A DNA stretch of 64,000 nt from Paraburkholderia fungorum (GTDB lineage Bacteria > Pseudomonadota > Gammaproteobacteria > Burkholderiales > Burkholderiaceae), in the NCBI RefSeq assembly GCF_900099835.1, contig NZ_FNKP01000002.1, forward strand, positions 1,364,001-1,428,000. Reading direction: 5' to 3'. A model generated the notes under the pieces. It was not told where the DNA came from. It saw only the letters and a program-made list of their open reading frames with translations, and did no database searches. Of the stretch, positions 18,400-27,858 are shown piece after piece (the stretch's first letter is position 1; the number at the start of each line of letters is the position of its first letter). Both the position numbers and the translations under genes were made by a program.

Positions 18400-20730
18400 A
18401 TGCATAGCATGGACCCCTCGCCGCTACCCGCCGACACGTTGTACGAGCACGCAGCCTGTGGTCTGCTCATCGCCGACGCGGGCGGCCGCATTCAGCGCGT
18501 CAATGCCACCTTGTGCGGCTGGCTTGGCTATAGCGCAGACGAACTCGCCGGCGCCAAACTGATTCAGGATCTTCTGAGCGCGGGCGGCAAGGTGTTTTAT
18601 CAGACGCACTGGGCTCCGCTTCTGCAGATGCAAGGGTCGGTGGCCGAGGTCAAGCTGAACCTGATGCACCGCGACGGCCATATGGTGCCGATGCTGCTCA
18701 ACGCGGTGCGCCGTCGTCATGGCGAGACGATTTATCTCGAAGTGGCGATGCTGATCGTCGCAGACCGGCATCGATACGAGCAGGAACTGCTGCTTGCACG
18801 GCGTAACGCCGAGGCGTCGGTGGCCGCGCATCAGCTTGCGCAAAAAGAGCTGCAGGAAAGTCGCGACGTGCTCAGCCTCGCCATGCGCGGCGCGCGCATG
18901 GGCGCCTGGTCACACGAGCCGAAGTCGGACAGATTCTGGTGGAGCCGCGAACTCGAAGCGCTCGCCGGTTACGCCGAAGGACGCTTTTCGAGCATGCCCG
19001 GCGGCTTCTTCGACCTGATTCACCCGGGCGATCTGAGCGCGCTCAACGAGGCCGTCGATCATGCGGTTGCGACCGGCGACGACTACGTCGCCGAATTCCG
19101 CTTCATGCATGCGAGCGGTGACTGGTGCTGGATGGAAGGCCGCGGCCGCGTGACCTACGACCGCCAGGGCGAACCGGCCACCATCTACGGGCTCGGTATC
19201 GACATCACCGAGCGCAAGGAAGCGCAGACCGTGCTGCTGCGTCAGGCGGCGATTTTCGAACACCTGAGCGACGCGATCGTCATCACCGATCTGCGCGGCA
19301 ATATCACCGACTTCAATGTCGGCGGCGAACGCATGCTCGGTTACCGCACGCGCGAGATTCTGGGCCAGCCCGTGTCGATCTTTCATCCGCCGGAAGACGC
19401 GCTACGCATTCGCCGCGAAGCGTTTGCCGCGCTCGCCAGCGAGGGCACGTGGCGCAGCGAATTGACTTTCGTGCGACGCAACGGCTCGCGCGGTGTGTGC
19501 GAAACCGTCGTCAAACCGCTGGCGAACGCACGTGGCGATATCTACGGCGCGGTCTGCGTGATTCGCGATATCACTGAGCGCAGGCGTGCCGAGCAGCAAT
19601 TGCAGCGGCTCAATCTCGAACTGTCGAAAGCCGATCGGCGCAAGGACGAATTTCTCGCCACGCTCGCGCATGAACTGCGCAATCCGCTCGCGCCGATGCG
19701 TAACGTGCTGGAGATCCTGCGTTTGAAGGAATTCGCGGATCCGCAATTGAGCTGGTCACGCGATGTGTTCGACCGCCAATTGCAGCATATGACGCACCTG
19801 GTCGACGATCTGCTCGAAGTGTCGCGCATCACTCAGGGCAAGCTCGAGTTGCGCAAGCAGCGGCTCGAACTCGCTCGTGCAATGCAATCGGCAATGGAAG
19901 CTGCGCGGCCGAGCGTGCAGGCGTCGTCGCATCATCTGAGCGTGACGCTGCCGCGCGAGCCGCTTTATCTCGACGCCGACCCGACGCGCCTGTCGCAGAT
20001 GATCCTGAATCTGCTGAACAATGCAGCCAAGTACACGCCGGCCGGCGGCAACATTTCGCTCGCGGCCGAACGCGAAGGTGACGAAGCGGTGATCATCGTG
20101 CGCGATTCGGGCATTGGCATTCCGCGTGAGCATCTGGATAGTGTGTTCGAAATGTTCTCGCAACTCGCCCCGGCGTTGGACCGCTCGCAAGGGGGACTCG
20201 GCATCGGTCTCGCGTTGGTACGCGGCCTGGCTGAACTGCATGGCGGCAGCGTCGCCGCGTTCAGCGGCGGCCCGGGTACGGGCAGCGAATTCGTGATTCG
20301 CCTGCCGGTGTCGCAAACCGCCGCCGCACCTGCTGACGACGCCGCGCCGGAATCGTCGCACGCAAGCGGCTTACGCGTGGTGATCGTCGACGACAACGCC
20401 GACGCCGCCGACAGCCTTGCGATGGTGCTCGAGCTCGAAGGCCACGAAGTGCGCACGGCGGGCGACGGTATCGCGGGCCTGGCATTGATCAATGAATTCG
20501 CACCGCAGGCGGTGATTCTCGATATCGGTTTGCCGTTGCTGAACGGCTATGAAGTCGCGCGACGCATCCGCGTCGATCATCGCGACGCCGGTATTCTGCT
20601 GATCGCCGTCACCGGCTGGGGGCAGCAGCAGGACAAGCAAACTGCTGTCGCCGCAGGCTTCGATCATCATTTCACCAAGCCGGTCGATCCGCGCGAATTG
20701 CAGAAGGTGCTGACGCGGCAGCGGGTTTGA
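18400..20730 (+). CDS. PAS hybrid histidine kinase paired with RsbQ-like hydrolase
   Basis: Domains in order: PAS (about 13-120), a coiled linker, a second PAS with PAC (about 155-275), a third PAS (283-395), HisKA with TLAHELRNPL (His424), HATPase (NLLNNAAKYTP, then DSGIGI and GGLGIGLALV) and a receiver with VILDIGLPLLNGYE (Asp708) and TKP (Lys760). There is no transmembrane segment, so the sensor is soluble. The first PAS carries KVFYQTHWAPLLQMQG, a signature I associate with PAS domains of RsbP-like proteins linked to RsbQ hydrolases. The kinase is translationally close to the hydrolase gene. The output is unknown because no separate regulator gene is adjacent. Confidence 0.93.
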   Translation: MHSMDPSPLPADTLYEHAACGLLIADAGGRIQRVNATLCGWLGYSADELAGAKLIQDLLSAGGKVFYQTHWAPLLQMQGSVAEVKLNLMHRDGHMVPMLLNAVRRRHGETIYLEVAMLIVADRHRYEQELLLARRNAEASVAAHQLAQKELQESRDVLSLAMRGARMGAWSHEPKSDRFWWSRELEALAGYAEGRFSSMPGGFFDLIHPGDLSALNEAVDHAVATGDDYVAEFRFMHASGDWCWMEGRGRVTYDRQGEPATIYGLGIDITERKEAQTVLLRQAAIFEHLSDAIVITDLRGNITDFNVGGERMLGYRTREILGQPVSIFHPPEDALRIRREAFAALASEGTWRSELTFVRRNGSRGVCETVVKPLANARGDIYGAVCVIRDITERRRAEQQLQRLNLELSKADRRKDEFLATLAHELRNPLAPMRNVLEILRLKEFADPQLSWSRDVFDRQLQHMTHLVDDLLEVSRITQGKLELRKQRLELARAMQSAMEAARPSVQASSHHLSVTLPREPLYLDADPTRLSQMILNLLNNAAKYTPAGGNISLAAEREGDEAVIIVRDSGIGIPREHLDSVFEMFSQLAPALDRSQGGLGIGLALVRGLAELHGGSVAAFSGGPGTGSEFVIRLPVSQTAAAPADDAAPESSHASGLRVVIVDDNADAADSLAMVLELEGHEVRTAGDGIAGLALINEFAPQAVILDIGLPLLNGYEVARRIRVDHRDAGILLIAVTGWGQQQDKQTAVAAGFDHHFTKPVDPRELQKVLTRQRV

Positions 20731-20878
20731 GCGTTAAGCTCGCTGTTAAAATGGCGCGCTATTTGCAAGCCATCGCCGCACGCAAGTCATCACATCATGT
20801 CCAAGCTCACCGCCATTAGTTCTATCAATTCTGTCAGCGTCCGCGCCATGGCGTCACTTGCGGGCATCGTCGTTGCCC

Positions 20879-21964
20879 ATGTTTGACGAAGCGCAGATTA
20901 CGCGCGCGCTGGCCGCGCGAGGGATTACGCCCGATCCGCGTCAGCGCGACGCTATCGAGGCGCTCGTTACGCTAGTCGGCGCCGACGAGGCGCGCCATCG
21001 CAACAGGTCGCGCGCGGCGTCCGCGCTGCAAGGGGTGTATTGCCACGGGTTGCCGGGGCGCGGCAAAAGCCTTGTCGTCGATACCGCCTTCGAGTTGGCA
21101 ACCTGTAGCAAACGACGCCTGCACTTCCACGAATTTCTGCGTGAGATGAACCGGCGGCTCGTGAGCGAGCCGCGCGGCGACGATCGTTTGGGCTCGGTGT
21201 CGCGGCAGTGGCTCGACGGAATCGAACTGCTGTGCTTCGACGAATTTCACGTGCACGATATCGCCGATGCCTTCCTGATGGCGCGCTTTCTCGATACCGC
21301 GATCAGCCAGGGCACGCGCATTGTCCTCACCTCCAACTACGCGCCAGACGCGTTGTTGCCGGACCCTGAATTTCACGAACGCTTTCTGCCGACCATCGGG
21401 CAGATCAAACGCGGCTTTACCGTGATTCATTTCGACGGCGCGCGCGACTATCGGTTTGGCGGCGAGCAGGCGCAGGTGCCGCGTTTTTTCTCCCCACTCG
21501 ATTCATCGAGCCGCGACGCGCTGCGGCGAATTTTCGCTATGCACGAAGGCGATCAGAGCGTGGAGCCCGTCACCCTCAGTGCCGCGGGACGGCCGCTCGC
21601 GGCACGCGCGGCAGGCGCCTGCGTGCTGTGGGCCGACTTCGACGATCTGTGTCTGGCAAGCCGTTCGCACCTCGATTATCTCGATCTTGCGGAACAGTGG
21701 AGCGGCTTGATCGTCGATCATCTGCGCACGGAGCGGCTCGCGAAACCGCAGGTGTTGCAGCGTTTGATCTGGCTGATCGATATTTTCTACGACCGCAAAC
21801 GCGCGCTGTTCATTGCATCCGATCATCCGGTCGAGGCGGCTTTGAGCGGCCTCGAAGGCGCGCATGATCTGTCGAGAACGTTGAGCCGCCTTGCTGAAAT
21901 GCAGTCGCGCGCTTATCGCAGCACGCTCGACGATGTGGGCGACATGTCGAACCAGCCCGCGTGA
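20879..21964 (+). CDS. zapE: AFG1/ZapE family ATPase
   Basis: The 361-residue product has Walker A GLPGRGKS, Walker B LLCFDEFHVHDIADA and the sensor-like TRIVLTSNYAPD, plus the family C-terminal block RTERLAKPQVLQRLIWLIDIFYDRKRAL (in part). The family includes bacterial ZapE, an FtsZ-ring associated ATPase, and mitochondrial AFG1. Start choice: ATG 20879 gives the usual N-terminus MFDEAQITRALAARG; a TTG seven codons upstream is also in frame. A 29-codon frame beginning ATG at 20797 ends inside this start region and may be incidental. Burkholderia usually keeps a main zapE near the citrate-cycle genes, so this may be a second copy (inference). Confidence 0.88.
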   Translation: MFDEAQITRALAARGITPDPRQRDAIEALVTLVGADEARHRNRSRAASALQGVYCHGLPGRGKSLVVDTAFELATCSKRRLHFHEFLREMNRRLVSEPRGDDRLGSVSRQWLDGIELLCFDEFHVHDIADAFLMARFLDTAISQGTRIVLTSNYAPDALLPDPEFHERFLPTIGQIKRGFTVIHFDGARDYRFGGEQAQVPRFFSPLDSSSRDALRRIFAMHEGDQSVEPVTLSAAGRPLAARAAGACVLWADFDDLCLASRSHLDYLDLAEQWSGLIVDHLRTERLAKPQVLQRLIWLIDIFYDRKRALFIASDHPVEAALSGLEGAHDLSRTLSRLAEMQSRAYRSTLDDVGDMSNQPA

Positions 21965-22189
21965 GATTTTTCGGTCTGGATACGCGGCAACGAAAGCGCG
22001 ATTCGTGCAAATCTTGCAATGCAGCGGAAAATCCTGCGCGCGCGATTTGATTCCAGAATCGCGCCCAACGCCCTATTCATCAGCTGAAAGACAACATTCG
22101 CGACGACCGCGCGCCGCGCGGGAATGCGCCCTGCTACCGCCGTTGCGGGCTCATTCATCAGCGGATTAGCATCCGCTCTCATCGTTGCC

Positions 22190-23275
22190 ATGATCAGAAC
22201 AGCTTCTGTTGCTGCGGCGCTATGCGCGGCTTGCGTTACGTCCGCTTGCGTCCACATCGGACCCGCCCGCCTCAAGGCCGATCAGGTCGACTACGCGCGC
22301 GCGTTGGGCGACGCGAAAAAGCGCGAGATTCTCGCTGCCGTAATCGGTCTGCGCTACGGCGATGCCCCCGCGTTCCTGACCGTCAGCAGCATCATCGCGG
22401 CTTACACGTTCGACACCACCGCCGGCGCGACGGCCAACGCAGGCTCCGGCAGCATGCCCAACTACGCGACGGCGACGGGCAGCGTGTCCTATTCGAATCA
22501 TCCGACCTTCACGTTCACGCCGACCACCGGCGAAGCGTTTGCGTCCGCGTATATCCGGCCGCTCGCGCCATCGCTTGTTTTGCCGCTTGCCGAAGGCGGT
22601 ATTCCTATCGACCTGCTGTTGCGCATCACCGCGCAATCGGTCGGCGGTTTGCAGAACGGCAATGCACTGGGCGGCGAGAACAGCGCTGGCGCGCCCGGCT
22701 TCTTCGAACTGCTGCAAGCTCTGCGACGGCTGCAAATGGCCGGCGAGTTGAATGTCGAGTCGCGACAGGGAGACGGCAAAAATGCACCGATGGGCGTCTT
22801 CCTGGCGATGGGCGCGACCACCAGTGGCGAGTCGCCGCAAACGGCCGCCGACCTCGCGCATGTGCGCAAACTGCTGCATCTGTCGGCGAATACGCGGACC
22901 TATGAGCTGGTGTACGGCCCGTCGTCGACTTCGCAAAAGGGCGACAGGATTCCGATGGTCACGCGCTCGGTGCTCGGCATTCTGACCGACCTCGGCGCAC
23001 AGGTGCAGGTGCCGGTCGAGCGTATCAGTGATGGTTCGACCAAGCCTACCGTGGGGTTGATCGGCGGAGAAACACGGCCGACGATCATCATTCATTCGGG
23101 CAAGGCCGCGCCTGACAATGCATACGTGTCGATTGCTTATGGATCGTCGACATATTGGGTGGAGCGCAACGACTTCGATTCGAAATATGCGTTCACCGTC
23201 GTGCAGAATCTGATGGCGCTGGCTGAAGCCGACACCAGCAGTAAAGCGCCGGTCGTCACGATTCCGGCGAATTGA
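22190..23275 (+). CDS. Putative exported lipoprotein of unknown function
   Basis: I do not recognise the family with certainty. Starting at MIRTASVAAALCAACVTSACV the product has a signal-like N-terminus and a cysteine at a plausible, though imperfect, lipobox. A conserved-looking block follows, RLKADQVDYARALGDAKKREIL and RYGDAPAFLTVSSIIAAYTF, then a Ser/Thr/Gly-rich part with NHPTFTFTPTTGEAFA and ILRITAQSVGG-like text. The C-terminal half looks alpha/beta. Similar proteins occur in Burkholderiaceae next to varied genes. It stands alone: the next gene is convergent and a hairpin separates them. The in-frame ATG 22 codons upstream is less likely because it hides the signal. Confidence 0.7.
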   Translation: MIRTASVAAALCAACVTSACVHIGPARLKADQVDYARALGDAKKREILAAVIGLRYGDAPAFLTVSSIIAAYTFDTTAGATANAGSGSMPNYATATGSVSYSNHPTFTFTPTTGEAFASAYIRPLAPSLVLPLAEGGIPIDLLLRITAQSVGGLQNGNALGGENSAGAPGFFELLQALRRLQMAGELNVESRQGDGKNAPMGVFLAMGATTSGESPQTAADLAHVRKLLHLSANTRTYELVYGPSSTSQKGDRIPMVTRSVLGILTDLGAQVQVPVERISDGSTKPTVGLIGGETRPTIIIHSGKAAPDNAYVSIAYGSSTYWVERNDFDSKYAFTVVQNLMALAEADTSSKAPVVTIPAN

Positions 23276-23281
23276 TCCTGT

Positions 23282-23318
23282 AAAAAAGCGGCGGTTCCAG
23301 TTTCCCGAAACCGCCGCT
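23282..23318 (-). terminator. Rho-independent terminator of tkt
   Basis: The arms AGCGGCGGTT and AACCGCCGCT form a 10-bp stem with a 12-base loop. Read on the minus strand the stem is followed by six T residues, so it ends the transketolase transcript. It may also slow the convergent upstream gene. Confidence 0.85.
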
Positions 23319-23357
23319 CTTGCATAAAACACCTTGTTTCAGGCGCTTATCTGCACG

Positions 23358-25436
23358 TCACTTCGACCTTGACTCAACCCGGGCGATCTGCTGCTTCGCT
23401 GCCTCGTACACATGTTCCGGCGTGAAGCCGAACTTCTTCTTCAGATCGGCAAGTGGCGCGGACGCACCGAACGTATGCATCACGACCTGCGCGCCGTGCC
23501 GCCCCACATAGCGGTCCCAACCGAGCGTACCGGCCTGCTCGACAGCGACGCGTGCATCCACGTCCGATGGCAACACCGAATCCTGATACGCGTCGTCCTG
23601 ACGCTCGAACACGTCCCATGACGGCATCGACACGACTCGCGCCGCAATGCCCTCGCCTTTCAGCTTCTCGTACACGTCGACACAGACTGACAGTTCGCTG
23701 CCTGTGGCCATCAGGATCACCTGCGGCTTCTTGCCGTCGGGTGCGTCGGCGAGAATATACGCGCCCTTCTGCACGCCGCTCGCCGCCGCGTAGCGACTGC
23801 GGTCCAGCGTCGGCAACGGCTGGCGCGACACGACGATGCACGACGGCCGATGCGGCTGCGACATCGCCACCCGCCATGCTTCGGAGACTTCATTGGCATC
23901 GCCGGGACGCAACACGGTCAGACCCGGCACGCCACGCAGCGACGCCAGTTGCTCGATCGGCTGATGAGTCGGTCCGTCTTCGCCGACGCCGATCGAATCG
24001 TGTGTGAACACGTAAATGGCGGGCACTTCCATGATTGCCGAAAGGCGGATCGGCGGCTTCATGTAGTCGCTGAAAATCAGGAAAGTCGAACCGTACGGGC
24101 GCAGATTCGACAACGCAAGTCCATTTACCGCCGCGCCCATCACGTGTTCGCGAATTCCGAAATGCAGATTGCGGCCACCGTAGTTATCGGCTTCGAAACT
24201 ACCCGCACCTTCGAATTTCAGATTGGTTTTCGTCGACGGCGAGAGATCGGCCGCGCCGCCGATCATCCACGGAACACGCGCGGCAATGGCATTGAGCACC
24301 TTGCCCGACGATTCGCGCGACGCCACGCCCTTCGGGTCCGCTTCGAAAACGGGAATGTCGCTGTCCCAGTCCGCCGGCAATTCATGCGCTTCGATCTGCG
24401 CGAACTCGCGGGCGAGTTGCGGATGTTGCTTGCTATAAGTGTCGAGCTTCGCTTGCCATTCGGCGCGCGCCGCCTTGCCGCGTGCGCCGATGCCCTGCGC
24501 GAAACGTTCGTGCACGCCGTCCGGCACGTAGAAGAATTTATCTTCCGGCCAGCCGTAGAACTTCTTCGCGAGCGCGACCTCTTCCACGCCGAGCGGTTCG
24601 CCGTGTGCGGCGGAGGTGTCCTGCTTGTGCGGCGCGCCCCAGCCGATGATGCTGCGAACGACGATCAGCGTCGGCTTGTCCGTCACGTTTTTCGCTTCTG
24701 TGAAGGCCTTTTCCAGCGCGGCGGCGTCGTTCGCGTCGTCGACATGCAGCGTATGCCAGTGATAACCGCGAAAGCGTGTTTCCACGTCGTCGTCATAGGC
24801 AAGGTCGGTATGGCCTTCAATCGTCACGCGATTGCTGTCGTAAATCCAGATCAGATTCGACAGTTTCAGATGACCCGCCAGCGACGCGGCTTCGTGCGAG
24901 ATACCTTCCATCATGTCGCCGTCGCCGCACAGCGCATACACGCGGTAGTCGAACAGCGACGTATCCGGCTGGTTGAAACGGTTTTCATACCAGCGCGCCG
25001 CCATCGCCATGCCCACGCTATTGCCGAGTCCCTGTCCGAGCGGACCGGTGGTGGTTTCGACGCCGGTGGTCATCCGATACTCCGGGTGGCCGGGCGTCTT
25101 GCTGTCGAGCTGGCGGAAATGTTCGATGTCGTTCAAAGAGACGGCTGGGCCGCCGGTCGGCTTGCCATGTTCGTCGACCGCCTTGACGTTGGCGAGATGC
25201 AGCAGCGAATACAGCAGCATCGACGCGTGTCCGACCGACAGCACGAAGCGGTCGCGATTCGGCCAGAGCGGCTCGTCGGGGTCGTAGCGCAGGTGGTTCT
25301 GCCACAGATGATAGGCAACCGGTGCCAGTGCCATCGGCGTTCCGGGGTGCCCGGAATTGGCCTTTTGCACAGCGTCCATCGACAGCGTGCGGATCGTATT
25401 GACGCACAACTGATCGAGGGCGGGATCGTTTTGCAT
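23358..25436 (-). CDS. tkt: Transketolase
   Basis: The product is 692 residues, normal for the family. It has the thiamine diphosphate motif CGDGDMMEGISHEA, the N-terminal KANSGHPGTPMALAPVAY, the substrate-contact region VSLNDIEHFRQL, and the central THDSIGVGEDGPTHQPIEQLA (in part). It transfers two-carbon units in the pentose phosphate pathway and, where present, the Calvin cycle. AAGGAG precedes the chosen ATG; the frame runs 63 codons further upstream but without family similarity. No gapA or pgk gene follows in this window, although tkt often heads such an operon in Burkholderia. A strong terminator ends it as a single-gene transcript. Confidence 0.96.
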   Translation of the reverse strand: MQNDPALDQLCVNTIRTLSMDAVQKANSGHPGTPMALAPVAYHLWQNHLRYDPDEPLWPNRDRFVLSVGHASMLLYSLLHLANVKAVDEHGKPTGGPAVSLNDIEHFRQLDSKTPGHPEYRMTTGVETTTGPLGQGLGNSVGMAMAARWYENRFNQPDTSLFDYRVYALCGDGDMMEGISHEAASLAGHLKLSNLIWIYDSNRVTIEGHTDLAYDDDVETRFRGYHWHTLHVDDANDAAALEKAFTEAKNVTDKPTLIVVRSIIGWGAPHKQDTSAAHGEPLGVEEVALAKKFYGWPEDKFFYVPDGVHERFAQGIGARGKAARAEWQAKLDTYSKQHPQLAREFAQIEAHELPADWDSDIPVFEADPKGVASRESSGKVLNAIAARVPWMIGGAADLSPSTKTNLKFEGAGSFEADNYGGRNLHFGIREHVMGAAVNGLALSNLRPYGSTFLIFSDYMKPPIRLSAIMEVPAIYVFTHDSIGVGEDGPTHQPIEQLASLRGVPGLTVLRPGDANEVSEAWRVAMSQPHRPSCIVVSRQPLPTLDRSRYAAASGVQKGAYILADAPDGKKPQVILMATGSELSVCVDVYEKLKGEGIAARVVSMPSWDVFERQDDAYQDSVLPSDVDARVAVEQAGTLGWDRYVGRHGAQVVMHTFGASAPLADLKKKFGFTPEHVYEAAKQQIARVESRSK

Positions 25437-25801
25437 GGAAGCACTCCTTGTTCGGCGGTTGGGAGAGTGACCGGGAACGCAGCGCCTCGCACTCAATCGC
25501 AATGCGCGAAGTATTGGCGTTCGGCAGCGTGAGAGCGAACCCGGCAAACCGTGTTGATGGGGAACAACGCAAGAGAGACCGCAGCAAGACTTCAAGATGA
25601 TGCGCCGATGCGCGCAAACCTGCACTGCGCTTTACATATCGCATGGGTGGATGCGCTGCACGAGTCATCGTTTGATGAGGGAGCTTTCAGTACGCTTGCG
25701 AAAAGCCTTTTTTAAAGGGTAAAAATGATGATGACGCGCTATGCCGACAGCCGCGCTCACTCCTGCCTTAAGGCATCCGAAGCGCACGATTCGTCGCGTC
25801 G
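25437..25801. other. Intergenic region upstream of tkt
   Basis: No credible gene is present. It holds the tkt promoter and the 3' flank of the cupin gene. A small inverted repeat TCATC-GTTT-GATGA lies near 25665. No riboswitch-like structure is evident. Confidence 0.35.
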
Positions 25802-26347
25802 TCAGGCTGCATGCAGCCAATGTTCGACAAGCGGTCCGTGCACACCATCGACAGGATCGGTTGCAGGAAATGGCAGCGCCTCCATGGTGGCGAGTTCGTC
25901 CGGTGTCAGCGCCTCGCGGCGAATGTCCCACTGCTGTCCCTCCGGGTAACCCGCCACCACCTTGAAATGCCGCGCGAACGATTGAAGACAGTGGCCGGTT
26001 CCCGCTGGCAGCAACAAGGCGTCGCCCGCCGTAATGGTGACGACCCGGCCGCCCGGCCCGCCGACGATCACCTGCGCGGAGCCGTCGGTCACGCCCAGCA
26101 CCTCGTGCGCGCTGGCGTGGAAATGGTGGTAATCGAAAATGCCGTCGCGCCATTGCGGTGGCCACTCGTTCTGCTCGAACAACAGTTCGAAAGCTGCAGC
26201 GAGGTCGCCGCTGTCCGGTAACAGTGCCCGGCGATAAATAACAACCGGCAATTTGCGGTTATTCGGCACCCAGTCGTGCGGGGGCAACATGAAAACTTCA
26301 TGGCTGGTCTGAGCCGCTTCGAATCCGTGCTTCGAATCGTTGTACAT
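25802..26347 (-). CDS. Cupin domain protein
   Basis: The 181-residue product has a single cupin barrel. Motif 1 is HFHASAHEVLGVTDGSAQV and motif 2 is GDALLLPAGTGHCLQ, with His residues and a Glu suited to bind one metal. Proteins of this type in proteobacteria are often annotated as cupins of unknown activity. AGGAG precedes the ATG. It lies upstream of tkt on the same strand, with a gap of more than 350 bases that argues against one operon. The substrate cannot be inferred. Confidence 0.85.
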   Translation of the reverse strand: MYNDSKHGFEAAQTSHEVFMLPPHDWVPNNRKLPVVIYRRALLPDSGDLAAAFELLFEQNEWPPQWRDGIFDYHHFHASAHEVLGVTDGSAQVIVGGPGGRVVTITAGDALLLPAGTGHCLQSFARHFKVVAGYPEGQQWDIRREALTPDELATMEALPFPATDPVDGVHGPLVEHWLHAA

Positions 26348-26523
26348 GTCTGGCTCCTGTTTCTGACACTGCGCCTGCTTCTCTTACCGTCGATGCGACG
26401 CGTTGATTCGCCGCGGCGTTGGCCTCTACCGCGCTGGTCGATGCTCGCGGAAATATCAGGCACGCGACTGCAGCCGCCGTCTCTGCAGCGGCGCATAAAC
26501 CGCGCCTGGGCCGCAAAAAACCG

Positions 26524-26784
26524 TTAGCCTTTGCGTTGCGATTCGCGCCCGCCGCCGCCCGGAGGTTCGGCATGCTCGCCCGTGCCGAGCGGCACTTCGG
26601 CGCTATGAACCGGACGCTCATCCGAACGCGGAGGATTAGTGGCCTTATCGACGCCCGTCTGCACAACCGGCTCGATTCCGAGCGGGCTGGGTTCCACGTA
26701 GTGGGTTCCACTTGGCTTGTTGCGCGCTTTTACTTCAGGTGAAACATTTTGCGCGTCGAGATTTTTGCGGGGTTCGTCCTGCAT
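26524..26784 (-). CDS. Small hydrophilic hypothetical protein
   Basis: The 86-residue product starts MQDEPRKNLDAQNVSPEVKA and is rich in Pro, Glu, Lys and Gly, with GGGGRESQRKG at its C-terminus. It has no cysteine or membrane segment and is probably disordered. A strong AAGGAG site supports translation. I recognise no family. It lies upstream of the cupin gene on the same strand and is 176 bases from it. Confidence 0.6.
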   Translation of the reverse strand: MQDEPRKNLDAQNVSPEVKARNKPSGTHYVEPSPLGIEPVVQTGVDKATNPPRSDERPVHSAEVPLGTGEHAEPPGGGGRESQRKG

Positions 26785-26950
26785 GGCGCTCTCCTTTTTC
26801 GTAGGGACGTTATCGATGCAGCAACATCCGGTCCCTCTCCGCCAATTCGCGTGATTTCAGGACACGCGTGGGTTGAAACGAAAATGTGGGCACGTCCGTT
26901 GCGGACCTGTTATTGACGGTCCAGACCATACTTGTAAAAAGGAGAACATC

Positions 26951-27187
26951 ATGACGATGACCACCATCAGGGTCTCCGACACCGAGGTTCAGGTAGAACG
27001 AACCCTGTACACGTTCGCGAAGAAAGATGACGCCGACGCGTTCCAGCGATGCCTCGCCGATACATCGATCGACAATTGTTATCGGAGCTACCCGCCGTTG
27101 ACTGCACGGCCGACTGTACCCGACGAACATCCTGACGACCCCAGCCGGGGTAGCACGATTTCGCCATCGCTAGGCGGGATGATTTGA
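26951..27187 (+). CDS. Small hypothetical protein
   Basis: The 78-residue product starts MTMTTIRVSDTEVQVERTLY, with GGAG before the ATG at the right distance. The first half looks like a small alpha/beta domain (FAKKDDADAFQRCLADTSID); the second is Pro/Ser/Asp-rich. The frame extends upstream by 26 codons without support. No family is recognised. The gene is divergent from the small hydrophilic gene to its left. Confidence 0.6.
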   Translation: MTMTTIRVSDTEVQVERTLYTFAKKDDADAFQRCLADTSIDNCYRSYPPLTARPTVPDEHPDDPSRGSTISPSLGGMI

Positions 27188-27265
27188 CTAAACGGATGTG
27201 CGGTTTCTGAATTGGAGTACCGTGCGCGGCATCTGGCAGACCAGGCCGCGCCGCTCAGCAACCCG

Positions 27266-27511
27266 TCACTTTTCCGGCGACGCACGATCGGCCGCGACGA
27301 TATTGCGGCCATAATCGACTGCCGCGCGCCGCGCCTCGTCCGCAGTTGCATACGGCCCGATCTCAGGCGCACCGTCGAACGGGAACAGTATTTTCCTGTC
27401 AGCTTTTCTGATGACCTTCAGCCCACCTACGTATCGGCCGTCGCCGGTTCCGTGATAGCTGGCGAAAATTTCGAAGTCATCGTCAGCAACGTCGGACTTA
27501 TGTCGCGCCAT
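27266..27511 (-). CDS. Small conserved hypothetical protein (DUF6723-like)
   Basis: The 81-residue product starts MARHKSDVADDDFEIFASYH and continues with a compact beta-rich core, GRYVGGLKVIRKADRKILFPF, then GPYATADEARRAAVDYGRNIV (in part). The pattern resembles small stress-related DUF proteins of Burkholderia, probably DUF6723, from memory. A purine-rich AGGGAAAGGG stretch lies before the ATG. The longer open frame upstream lacks a second site. It is convergent with the neighbouring small gene, 79 bases away. Confidence 0.65.
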   Translation of the reverse strand: MARHKSDVADDDFEIFASYHGTGDGRYVGGLKVIRKADRKILFPFDGAPEIGPYATADEARRAAVDYGRNIVAADRASPEK

Positions 27512-27858
27512 GTTCCCTTTCCCTATTCTCTTTTGCCCGCACTGGTTAGTACGCCACTGCGCGCATCCGGTATGAGTGTGCAATGCGTGAAGCCGAATCT
27601 GCGTCACGCGTTGACCGGAGTCGAGCAATACGCGTTCCACGCATGAAAACGTGCGTATCCAGCGGGAAAAATGGAAGATGGAGTTGAGGCGAACCCACAC
27701 AGGACGCCGGTCAGGAAGTACGGCGGACTATTGAAAAGAGGTGGAACGGAAAGTGAATCAGGCGCGGTGTATCACGCGCGATCGGCTGATCAGACTTCGG
27801 CGAGAATAAAAAAGGCGGGCAGGACCAATGCCCTGACCGCCTAGTCACATCACCGGAC
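27512..27858. other. Intergenic region between a small gene and the glucose dehydrogenase operon
   Basis: Nothing coding is seen. It contains the promoter side of the DUF6723-like gene and, at its right end, the terminator listed separately. Confidence 0.4.
27809..27843 (-). terminator. Rho-independent terminator of the glucose dehydrogenase operon
   Basis: An imperfect hairpin, AGGCGG(G)CAGG paired with CCTG(A)CCGCCT, is followed on the minus strand by six T residues. It lies 16 bases past the stop of the cytochrome c gene. Confidence 0.75.

Noticed and set aside
20797..20886. 29-codon frame overlapping the zapE start
   Set aside because: Too short, no binding site or motif; overlap with the start may be chance.
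23850..25532. 560-codon plus-strand open frame
   Set aside because: Antisense to transketolase, which has all its motifs on the other strand.
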